Positions 1-12,400 of a DNA stretch of 64,000 bases are shown here, piece by piece. Each line of letters opens with the position of its first letter. Position 1 is the first letter of the stretch. The notes under the pieces are model-generated. The model searched no databases. It saw only the letters and a program-made list of their open reading frames with translations, and was not told where the DNA came from. The stretch is from Glandiceps talaboti (taxonomy: Eukaryota > Hemichordata > Enteropneusta > Spengelidae), in the NCBI RefSeq assembly GCF_964340395.1, contig NC_135556.1, positions 8,137,501 to 8,201,500 on the forward strand, read 5' to 3'. Position numbers and translations under genes: made by a program.

Positions 1-1970
1 ATCCTAACATATGTGTATCCTGACCGTGTTTGTTGACTTGGACTTAGAGATAACCCCTACGGTTTTTGAAATAAATGTGTTTCTTGACATACTACTCTTA
101 TGAAATATATTCTGGCTGAAAATAAACGTGTTCCCGTATCGGTTCACAAAAAAGTCAACATCCAGGTGAAAGGGTGCCCTGTGACCCCTCGCATGCGAGA
201 TTTATGACGTGACGTGACACGTATATATGCATGTAATGCTAAACTAACATGTAATACCAGAATATGTATATGTTTACGTTTCGCGCCTTTTTGTTATGGT
301 GAATCCGTGTCTATTAATAAGTGATTGGATATTATGTCATCCATTGTGAGTGAATCCAAGACATTAGAACTGCCAGAGGAAGAAAATAAGGTAAAATGAA
401 TGAACGTCACACAACATACAGAAATGTTTTTATTATCAGTCAGGTATTTATTGAACACTTCCTCTGTTTCTAAATGTACCACATCATGTGCTGAATTAGA
501 ATAATATTTCAGAAATTTTCAGACCAGACATTAGAATTTCATTGTCATTGTCTACATATTTCAAACACAGATTTCAAATCTCAAAAAGATTTTCGTCGTC
601 TGAAGTTTTTGAGAATAAGAACCGCCAAAATCGCCAAAGCGCCAAAAATTTCGATAAGTGTCAAAAAACGTAAACAATCAGTAAGCTTATTTTGTCTGTT
701 TTCATATGTGTAGCCTTGAGTTTATTACGAGAAAAAGGTAGACTTAACATTAAATTTTATTGTTTAAAATTCCATCCTCTCTCGTCTCTGATACTTTACA
801 TTCAGTTTTAGTCAGTCAGTATATTATGTGTATAATCCGTGAACTGAAGCTGAATATAAAAACTATTGCTCCATCGATCGCGTGCCGCCAAAATAATAGT
901 TAATACAGACTGGCGTAGTCGAGATAGTAATCCACTGGCAAATGTAGTTGGTACAGATTGGGTCTATTTTAAATCGTATGTCTCGTATCAAACATTATTT
1001 ATTTAGTTTTCAAAAAACTTTGAACTCTCTCGAGTCTCAATTAAAGTATTCAAAATGTCGACAAGTCTTGAATTAAAGAAGAACTTTCTAAATATATAAA
1101 GTTAGAACGTCAGTCTTTCAGTTGTATTTTTAGTTTGTTTTTTTAGAATTCTCCTGTCTGAAACGTGACGTGAATCAAATTGAGCAGCGATTGTTATCGT
1201 CATAAAATTTATCAGACGAATTATTACAAATTGAAATAAAAAGTGTTTCAGAAATCTGAAATGAGTGGTACCTTTGAAATATATCGTACACATCCACAAA
1301 AACTAAACAAAAATGCCAGAACATCTTAGGACTTTGTTATTATTCATTTAAGATAAATATCGTGACTGTTTTCACGGATTTCATAATCTGGGCTCAAAAA
1401 CTTTGTAACCATATTTAGTGATAAAAACTGACTTTGCATTTCATTGCAACTAAATAAATTTTTAATAAGCTTAAATCACTGTGCAGATAGAAATCCCGTC
1501 GCAGCTATCAAATCGTGGAATTAAAAGAATGTTGCTTGAATTCCCATGTAGCATAACAAACTAAATTCTTTTTACTTTTGAGGGTGGGGGGTTAGTCATT
1601 TTAGTTCTCATCCTACAAAATCAATTTTACTTTTAACGGAATCTATTTTGTACCCCTAAATACAAAAATTCTTTTAAACTGTCATCAAGTTTAGAAATGG
1701 CAGAATTTTCACTTTAGTAAATGCATGGCACCAAAATACAGTGAAAGGTCTATTTTTCCTCACTAAATACTGGCTTTGTTTAGTTTGTATTCATAGCACT
1801 ACATACTACAACACAGATTTTGATTGTGCTGTCGGAAACAATTGCCAATTTTTGCCAATTTAGTTAGAAGGGGTGGGGGTGGAGGTTCTGTAGCCTAAGT
1901 ATAAGAATTTAATTTAAAAAAAACCAAAACACTACGTTTTATTCGTGCTCGTAGTAATATAAATTCATTC

Positions 1971-1995
1971 AAGTGACGTCACCGAGACGTCACTT
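1971..1995. promoter_or_regulatory. Palindromic pair of CRE-like sites
   Basis: A perfect 10-bp inverted repeat (aagtgacgtc / gacgtcactt) is separated by 5 bases. The left arm with the next base forms a full CRE, TGACGTCA at 1974-1981; the right arm carries TGACGTCT on the opposite strand. CREB/ATF proteins bind such sites. The pair lies about 5.2 kb upstream of the first recognised transporter exon. A promoter role is inference only. Confidence 0.35.
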
Positions 1996-3876
1996 CCTTG
2001 TTACTTTGCGACTAGGTCTATGACCCTATGGCTGTAGATCTGAACTCCAATGTTTCTGTTTTGAGTAGTAGACGGTGCAGTGAACGGTGTCTAGCAGTGG
2101 ACCGTCCACACACCCCCGAGTCTGAGATACATGAGACATGTCTTGTACCTGCCCTTTTTATGCCACTTTTCCCATGAAAAGAATTCCTCCGGATTTCACT
2201 AAAAGGCTGCTTTCTTCGTATTCATGCAGATCATGTCTTTGAGTTCACCGATATTTCCGCCCAAGAGTTCGTTAATTTCCACATTTTCAAAGAATCACGA
2301 TTTCCTGTTTATTTCAGTGCTTCAAACTCCAAGGTCGAATTGTCTCAGAGGTTAAATTGAAACATTGAGATCAGAGACAATTTGTGCCAGTCGAAAAAAG
2401 TTAGGTAGTCCGTACAATGTATCATTAGAGAATGGTATCAAAGTAGGCCTAATGTATCAATACAAATTTGTTTCATTTTGTTTACAACCATCAACCATTC
2501 TTCAGATTTATGTTATCCATTTTCATTTTTTAGTCCAGTCTCAGTACATAATCATTACGTGTACCCTAGACATTACTAATCTGAATCCGTATTTGGTTGT
2601 CATGGTTTCCCTTGTGTCGATACCCACAGAAGGATTTTTTTGTGAATTCCTGACATCTAAATAATTCAAACACTGAAACTTTGAAAGTCCATAAGCACAT
2701 AGCTCACAGATCACGACTTATACAAAACAAAATTCAATGTAAAATCTATAGCAGTTCTGTACACCTTTACCACAAGATAAACAATATGGCTGTGGTCTTC
2801 GATGTAAATATTTGGAAAATTGATTCAAGGAAAGCCGTTCCCGCCGAGCTGTCATTAATAAACATCACGATAATAAAGTGGGCTAGTTGTAACTGTATAT
2901 ACAAAGCGAGGTGAAGGCCCCATGAGAGAAAAGACCGGCGACGTCTGGTATGATGTTATTTGAAACCGTCTGTCTGGGTATCCACACAGACACAAATACA
3001 TACACACACATACAAGTCATGTATTTGATTCATGGATGGCCTGCCAGTTTCACGACTCTCGACCGGCAAACTGCCACTGCGGGTGTCAATCAAAAGTAAG
3101 GAGAAGTTGCTTGCAATAAATACATGTAAATATATGTTTAGTAGGGAAACTAAAATAGCATACCGTACACAACCCTGTCTAACTCCCCGGGTTTTTAACT
3201 GGCACTCGAGGCCCTGCTCACCTTTCTCACGTTGATGAATTTTCCGAAAGTGAGCGTAAGTTTTTTTTATTTTGAAGACACTGCCAGGTATAATTTGCTC
3301 CGATTTGATGGCTCAATAAAACTTGAGAGCCACATCTGATTTAAGCAGTTATTTACGTCATCACAGACGTGTGTCCTAAAATGACCCTTTTCCTTTAAGG
3401 AGTATATCATGTGTCTTGTGGGAAATTGCACTGAAAGCGGCCGGCTCAATTTCGTGGGAGTTGTAAGAATTCTGAATTGCGTAACGTCTGACATTCAACA
3501 TGCGCAGAATACCAGAAAATATAGTACGTGACTTCAGCAAAAAGTGCCAATAATGTACACGTTTATTGTCCCTTAGCTATGACGACACTCATGTGAATCC
3601 CCCATCATGCAGATCATGAAGTTCCCATGACAACGGAGACTGATCTTATCTGATTAGATGTCATTGGTATCAGGATTAAAGTACGTTAAAACTGTCGACA
3701 CATCGTTGATGCAAATATTACATCACACAATACAACTAGAAGTAAAGTGTCCATGGCATGGAAAAACGACCACATTTTGACCTTTGAAATTTTAAGTGAA
3801 ATTTGATGTAGTCGCTAGACGTTAATTATATTACCATATATGACATGATGCGACACGTAAAGGGTATTCCTCCAGC

Positions 3877-3995
<119 letters not shown>

Positions 3996-6201
3996 AAGAG
4001 AGGGGGAGATGTCGGTAGGTAGACAAACAGCGGGGAAAGAACAAAAGATGGGAGAGAGAAATAAAGACAGAGTCGCAGAGCTACAGAGAGAGGGGAGGGA
4101 GAAGTTACCGACAAGCAGTCAGCAAGAAACCGACATGTAGAGAGGAAAGAGAAAATGACGGGGGGGGGGGGACAAAACGATGAACATGAGCAAGGTCATA
4201 GAACAACAGCTAGACAGACTGACATTGAATGTTATATATATGCTTTAAAGTGGCCATATGGACGAGTAATTTGTATTTGTTTTCGGTAGTAATGAAATAA
4301 ACTTAAGTTTGTTGTGTGTTTTTCAAGTAGTACTGAAAGATTACGTAGACCGTGTTTGTGACTCAGCAAATACAAAATATGTCCAAAGAGTCTGTTTACA
4401 AAGCATTTCCCGTATAGTGTGATAACAAACTTTTAACGCACTTTTTATTTTTTTTTTAGCAAAACTGATGAGGTGTATTGCAAAAGATGAACTTGATCAA
4501 TACTATTTCACACTGCTTCTAAAACTAATTTAAAAAATCGCAGTTCGTAAATTTGTTTTATTAATTAAAAATCCACCATAGACACATATTTCTCATCCAT
4601 CAATATGACCACTTACTTTTCTATTGAAAGCATCCGTTTTGTACATCGCTGATACCTCTAGAATTAAATCCGATTAATGTTTAGACTAGTAAATATCAAT
4701 ATACACAGCGTGGAAAGTTTGCTGACACTGACATAACCAAAGAGAACGCACGAACGGTAAAAAAAATTACAATTACCACCGGAGCTATTTTTAGAATATT
4801 TGTTTAAAATTTCGTATTGCGTGATTCAAGGCTTTCCAATGTGTTCTGTAGTCTGGGTGCCAACGTGGTCTCTAACTGAGTGGAGGTGTAAATCGTCACG
4901 ATACCGTCGTATCGGAACTATACTAAGTGTTCTGTCGAAAACCGTGAAACATGCACATGTGTACTGCAAATATTGAGATAAGCAAATTGGACATGTATTT
5001 GAACGTTGATAAAATAGTAAAATATCTTAAAGAAACCGCGTGTATAGTAGTCAAATAGCCAAGAAATAGAAGTATCTTGATTTTGTAGTATCAAATCGAG
5101 ATTCGTATTTTAATATTTGCCACACACGTCTTCTAAAACGTTTGGCGGCGTCGTTGACTCCAGGTCAAAGGTCATATTTGTACGTTTGCAGCTACTCTTT
5201 GATGATTGCGAGTAATTCCAATAACCGAAACTAATTCCACCAATAGAACATCTTATTGGCCTTTAAATTCTCTTCTATGACGCATTTGAAATGCAAATAT
5301 TGTGAATAATATTGATTGGTCATGGCATATGCATGTATATTTATTACAATACGAATCCGTCGTTATTTAGAAGTACTGCGTCACAAGTACCCCGTTATTG
5401 CTCGAGGTGATAATTATCGCCGATGCATATTTTCTCTTTTTCTCATTTTATTTTCACGTTCATTATTCCTGTATTAAGACTGACATTACGTATCCGATTA
5501 TAAATTGCGACTGTGATTTTAAAGGGTGAACCGATAAATGAAAAAAAAATGCACTACAGAGAAACTAATAACAAAACTATGCTGTGTGGGTACAGCTTGA
5601 TTTGATTTTAGTTTCCGAGACGACGTCATCAGTTCAGCAGTTTGCCAGTTATACAAAACTATTGGTCCGACCTTCAACCAAATAAGATGAATTTGTCTGT
5701 CAATCATGACGTCACAATCAACAGATGGCAGGTTGTCTATAGTAAACTTTGTGTAATTAAAGTGTCATTGTTTAACATCGTCCTTTCAGCATGTCGGATC
5801 AAACAGGTTGATACTAGCGTATAGCAAACGTGTTGGCACCAGATGTGTGATGAAAAAGTGGCGTAGAATTCCAAAAGTTGTCTAAAAAAGGAGTTAAGAT
5901 TGACACAAGAGAGAGTGATAGATGCATGTTTGAGGCCTGCATTCTGATAGGAATGACATCAGGTGCTTCATTCTGTTTTTTCCATATACAGTCATTAATG
6001 AAGTTCAAGTGTATTAAAAACAATCGATGATAAAAGCAAATTGAGTGCTGTCACTCATGTCACGTGACCAGGTTTAAATATGATGTTAATTACAACATCA
6101 TGCAGTGAATTTGCTGTAAGAAATATAGTGAAAATGATGTTATCTACATATTGACTTGGTAAAGTACGGTTACTAGAAACTTAAGAGTTTTGAATACAAA
6201 C

Positions 6202-6312
6202 TGTATGTATGTATGTATGTATGTATGTATGTATGTATGTATGTATGTATGTATGTATGTATGTATGTATGTATGTATGTATGTATGTGTGTACGTACGT
6301 ACGTACGTACGT

Positions 6313-6378
<66 letters not shown>
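6202..6378. repeat. Compound (TATG)n-(ACGT)n-(GT)n microsatellite
   Basis: About 21 TATG units pass into about seven ACGT units and then about 31 GT units. The same TATG-to-GT order recurs at 17233-17470 and 18848-19043. Confidence 0.95.
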
Positions 6379-6379
<1 letters not shown>

Positions 6380-6930
6380 AGACAATGATATGTGGTAGGT
6401 GTAGTGTTCAGCCCGCCCCAGCCTGGAAAAAAAAAACGTGGACAAATAATGTCAGCTTCCGGTTCGTGTACTTTGACTTCCACCATAAATCAGTTGGTAT
6501 TAGTAACTATATACAGGGTTTTGTGTGACAGCTTGACCCAAACCAAACTAAATACTGTTATTTATTAACACAATAAATAATAAACATTACGTGTGTGAGT
6601 ATGGTTTGAAAATATGATATGTCTAAAATCGCACATCAAAAATTATCCATAAATTGACCAAATTTACAACTCGATACTTGTATGAACGAGTTTTACTACA
6701 ATTTTAATACATTAAATATGCAGTTGATTGTTCGCTATGAAAGGACACTGTAAAATAGTTAGCCAATGTGGGCATTTGTTTTTATATGGTCGTTTGTAAC
6801 ACTGCTGTACCAATTTCAGGGTCATATTACAGTAAAATATTACATAAATATGTTCTAAGTATCATGATAACATATGGAATGTATTATTCATTTTAACCGA
6901 TGGCTCAACATGACCATAATGTATCCACGT

Positions 6931-6931
<1 letters not shown>

Positions 6932-6986
<55 letters not shown>

Positions 6987-7009
6987 TACATATATATTAT
7001 ATATATAAC
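6932..7009. repeat. (CA)n microsatellite followed by TA-rich tail
   Basis: About 25 CA units pass into CATA and TATA-type repeats about 220 bp before the first recognised transporter exon. Confidence 0.95.
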
Positions 7010-7219
7010 TTTACACTGAGGTTCTGTCTACAAATAATGCCATAAACCATACAGTTCTAACCCAAATATTTCGAAGAGACTCATCTCAATAGCTGCCGTC
7101 TTCAGTATTTAAAGTGTAACAGAACTTGGTTTCTTTAACAGAACTGAAGACCCATCGATGGTCATAAATATATAAAAGGTTATATAATCATACACATATT
7201 TTTGTTCATTTATTTTCAG

Positions 7220-7409
7220 AAAGCTGATTGTAATTCCCACGCAATAGCTGTTGATAAATTAGCCGGTACTATAACCTCTGAAAAAGATGAAAATCCAGGG
7301 AGAGGAAACTGGAGTAGCAAACTTGACTTTCTGTTATCCTGTCTCGGCTATGCAGTGGGACTGGGAAATGTTTGGAGGTTTCCATATTTGTGTTACTCTA
7401 ATGGAGGAG
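7220..7409 (+). CDS. SLC6A9-like: SLC6 exon: end of N-terminus and TM1
   Basis: Acceptor tattttcag, donor GTAAGAG. Encodes the end of the cytoplasmic tail, then the GNW motif and TM1 with the Na+/substrate-binding GLGN and WRFPY segment. It begins at a codon boundary and ends after the first base of a Gly codon that exon 9069-9200 completes. This is the first exon I can identify; no ATG in it is a plausible start. Confidence 0.95.
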
Positions 7410-9409
7410 GTAAGAGTGAAACAAACAAGCAAATAAACAAACAAACAAACAAACAAACAAACAAGACAGGCAGACAGACAGACAGACAGACAGACAGACG
7501 GACGGACGGACACACAAGTCTATTGCTAGCGTATGAACTAATCCGACATAAGCTTGTTTCTAGGTACTGAAAGGCGAAAAGCCCAGATGGCATAAACAGA
7601 ATGTTCTATATCTGTACTTAGTCGATAATCCTGGCGTCATATTGATAATCCGTATCTGGTCTGATATTGCTTACATATTTTTATTCGAAATAAAATGGCA
7701 CCAATTTTTCTCTGTATCATTTGAAATTGGCATTGAGAATGCATACAATCTAAAATTAAGTCTCATATCAGAGAAATTCCACAGAATATTGTCAATGAAA
7801 CAGATAAAATTCTTTTTTATTTATGGCCTCAGATAATGTAAGTATAAAACAACATATGGATGCAACATAAATTTACAAATATATTATCCCATATTACGTC
7901 AAGTACCGGATCAATCCAGTTCGTTTATTGTCAGCTTTCCTTCTGATTTTATCTCAACGTGAAGTAATGTTGTACGTAGACTGTACTAACACGGAATACA
8001 GATAGAATTGGAACCGCCTGAATCTCGATTTGACTGGTTTATTTATGAATTCAGTGAGCACATCGATGCGATGTGATGTCTAGACAGAACCGACAACGAC
8101 ACCTTTTATTGTCAGCTTTGCAAATCAGTTTCTTCAATGTTGACCTTTTGAATATAAAACACCTCAAGTTTTCAGAACACTGTGAATTAATAAGGATGGA
8201 AGATATGTTTGAAATGAGAAACGTGCACATGAACCAAACTGAAACTAAAACTCGTGTTGTTGTAGACTATATTCCTGAATCAGTCTGTAGACGGACATCA
8301 TTACTATGAATGATAATACGCTATTTGGCCTGCAATATCGTAAATCTGGCAGTCATATAATGATGACCCCTCACTCGTAACCTAAGGGTGCGTTTGCCCA
8401 TAGGATAGAGGGTCTATGGTTTGCCATAATGACAAAACTGCAAAGCCATTCCTAAACTTGAGAAACAGTGCCTTTCTTATAAGAAACTCAAGAGTAACAT
8501 ATGAGATCGAAAATACTGAGTAATGTAGTCGAACTGAGACTACTATATCTAGAAAATTTACTAATGTGGCATGATCTTTTTCTTTTCTTTTACTTTGAAA
8601 GGGAAATGCGTCTGAAATGTATATTTTTCTAAGATGACTGTTCGCGTTCGGTAACTTTACTCAAAGTCTGCCAATTTCAAAGTATCAAAACAATGAACAC
8701 GGATTTAGTAAATCGTGTAATGAATTTTCCTAGATTTTGAATTCAGAAGTGACTTTTCACCTTCTTTGATTGAGATTCTTCAATGGAAAACACGTCTCTA
8801 TAATGATAATAGCGGAATGCTAACTTTTGTGTTCACATTGAAAGGAACATATTTGAGAACGTGAAAGCGATTTGATTAGACACGTGATCACCTGACCTCG
8901 ACATACATACTGTATAGACTAATTTGAACGTCAAGGTCAAGCACTCAGGCGTATCAGTATTCGACAGAAGTGCACTACCACTCTGATAATGTATAATCGT
9001 TTTGCTGTGACGTCACTAAATAGGTCACAATCAGCGTCATAACGATGTCATTTGGTTTATTTTTACAGGCGCCTTCTTGATTCCATACGTTATAATGTTA
9101 ACAGTAGCTGGCTTACCACTCTTCTACCTGGAATTGTCATTTGGTCAGTTTGCCAGTCTGGGATGTGTTAGTATGTGGAGAATGTGTCCTGCATTTAAAG
9201 GTGAAGTATAATAGTCAACAATAAAGGGGATCACCCCCCCCCCCTACACCAATACCCCGCACAGGTATACACAAATTATGATAGTAAAGACCTACTCATC
9301 CACCTATACGTATACCTCCCACACGTATACACAGACTACATAGACATACTCATTCCCCAATCTTTATACCCCACACACAGACCTATCCATACCCCTGTAT
9401 CTATACCCT

Positions 9410-9462
<53 letters not shown>

Positions 9463-12400
9463 GACCTATCCATGCATTACCCTACCCCTATACACCACAC
9501 ATATATACACAAGACCTATGCATTACCCTGCCCCTATACCCCGAGTCTGGATGCCAACTGTTACATGGTAACTGTGGTCTGTGAGTGAAGGTATAAATCA
9601 TAACGATACTGTATAGGAACTAGACTACTATACCCAAAACACGTATACACAAAGACCGATGCTTCCCCCTTTAACATAATACAGATTTATTACTTTCAAT
9701 AGCCTACTGCAATTGAGGGTTATTTCATAATAATCTTAATTTATGATTCTAAAAATACACTATGTACAACAGTGTCATTAAACATAACGATATATTAGGA
9801 CTTACAACATTATATTCATGGACGTTTTATTGCCCTTTTACATCCGATTACGAACGATCTTACACTGAGTAATGGTAATCTCTGGCTTCCTTAATGTTTC
9901 CCATAAAAACAAAGATAACAATTCTCCACTCTTGTTTAACAATTCTTTTCACTTTTTTAAGGTAAAAACTGATAAAATTTGTCCACCATTTAATACGACT
10001 TTTCATTATTTTTGTAAATAAATGTACAGATCTGTCGAAAATTTAAAACAATTTGTCACAATATTAATATACAATAACTAAACATAAAGTTTGTCCAAAA
10101 TTTAAACAAAAAAATTATCTCAACATTTTTGTAAAATTGGACAATGTACAAAATTTTATAAACAATTCCTGTTTTCGGTGAACAAATCTGTCCAAAATTA
10201 AAAAAAATAAATATATTTTCGTGAAACTGAATAATTCTGTCCAAAATTTATTAAAAGAGAATTGCCCCCCCCCCCCATTTTTGTAAAAGTGAACAACTCG
10301 TCCAAAGTTTACAAGTGAGTTGCCACCATTTTTGTACACCATTTAGAACAAATGTCTCACTATTTTTGTCCATATCTGTCCAAATGTTAAAATAGTGTAC
10401 GGTTATAAGATAAAATGACATTTGTTTTGAATTAAAAAATTAAAATTCTGAGTTAAATAGTCCAAGATCTCAAGGTCAGTGAGGAAGTGATAAAAAGGAT
10501 TGAACTCAATAGTAATGAATCAATCTTCATATGTCTACTGCAATGCGTGCATCGAAAGATAGATAGATGTGATCGGCGGAAATCGTGTAGGCGGCATTAT
10601 TTTTCAATTTGATCTCATTTTGTCACTACACGTCATCACCGCGAGGTAATCCCATAATGGGAATCGACTGACTTCACATTCCATGTAGTCTGTATTAGTT
10701 TCATTAAGAATAATGAGGGCGAAATAACAAGAAATCTCAGAACCTGTAAATCCGTCAACGAACGACAAATTCTGCTTTTTTGTGGATTTTGATAATGCTT
10801 TATTGAGTCCACATAAACCTACTTCCATCTCGTTGATATTCATCGTATATCTTGGTTTGTCTCGCCTGTGATATACTCTATGGACCAACTGTGCATAATT
10901 AACTAACAGTATAGCTGAACTTGTAAACTGCTGACTAAAATCGTACGATATTTTCGACTTGGTACACTCCTAATAATATAAAGACGGTGCCGTGAATTCT
11001 CGATTTGCGTGCTCATTAATATGTACGCCTGCGCAGTTTGCTTACAGCGTGACTCCAAAAATTCGTATTGAAATGACAGTGTTCACTTACAGGAACAAAT
11101 AAAAGGTTCAATATCCTTCAATTTTGAACCAACCACTACTATTTGCGAGTCGTCTTGAGACTTATCTGAGTATTGACTTGTCTATCAACAATCAAAACAC
11201 GCTCCGACTCGAATCCAGGCTGTAATTGATGAGCTCTGACGTCAATGCTTTCATGGTCTAAAAAGAAAGCTACTAAAAGTGAAGACATTCTGATTGTCAG
11301 GAGACGAGCTGGTCAAAAGGTCTCAAAGAATTCTTTTAAAACAACTTTTTATCACACAAAAACTAACTTCACATTTGTTTTACTTTTAAATCGATTCTGT
11401 TTTCTGTTTCGTCACGCTGCTTTCATGTATTTGGACCCATCTTCGAATGCGACGTTTTCCTTTTTGTAGAGCATACATTGTGCAAATCTAGGCATGTCTG
11501 CACAGCGGCTGCCTAACTTCAAAATCTCTTGTTTCCCACCACCTACGCCGTGAGATGTACAGGCGTAGGTGTACAACAACGTTCGCAGACGCTGTAAGAT
11601 GAAACCATCTCTCTGAAGACGTGTCTTTGCATGAATGTGAAACCAAGTCACATGAAATCATTAAATGCCTACGTCATAAATACAGTGATACTGAAGTCAG
11701 ACTTCAAAGTGTAAACCTTTATAATAAAAAAAGTATGAATATTACATACTAAGTAAGTCGTCCGAACTTAGAATAGAGAATATTGGTGTACATTTTTACG
11801 GATAAAATCGAGTCAGTATAGTTTTATGGTAATTTACTGATTTCGTGGCGTGCAACTTGCTCTCCAGATCCAAAGTGAGTTTGTTCGTTTTTGAGAGCGT
11901 ACCACGTGTCGTTAATCAACAACACAATGCAAGACACGTCACAGATTCCCTTAATGCATATACATACGTAAAGAACGCCAAGGGGATTTACTTCATGTGT
12001 ATTATAACACATTTTTTTGTTTCCAACGGTAATACCGTCTTACTACATCTTTTAGCTTCTTTCAACGCCTACGTTCCAAGCTTTCAACGGAAGTTGTCGG
12101 TAAAACCTTACTAAGAGAAAGATGGCTGCAATCCATTATTAAGATCGATATCAATTAGACATTTCTGACTATTTTCAGCTCGATCAATAGTTGCATAATA
12201 TTTGGTATTTTATTTTACATCGCTTGAAAACTGAAACAAAAAAGATCTCCAGAGAATTTAAACTGTCATGACGTTATTTGTGACATTTTTAGTCTGAAAT
12301 ATTACCGTCACCTGTATAGCGTCACATCCTCTACTCTAGGTTACCCAGAATCTCACCGCTGGGGGCTCTCCTACGAGACCGCCAAGACAGGTCTCCTAGG

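Noticed and set aside
3032-3095. Short frame starting MDGLPVSRLS ending at a GTAAGG donor, as a candidate first exon of the transporter
   Set aside because: It ends in phase 1, while the exon at 7220 needs an upstream exon in phase 0; no similarity to known GlyT N-termini.
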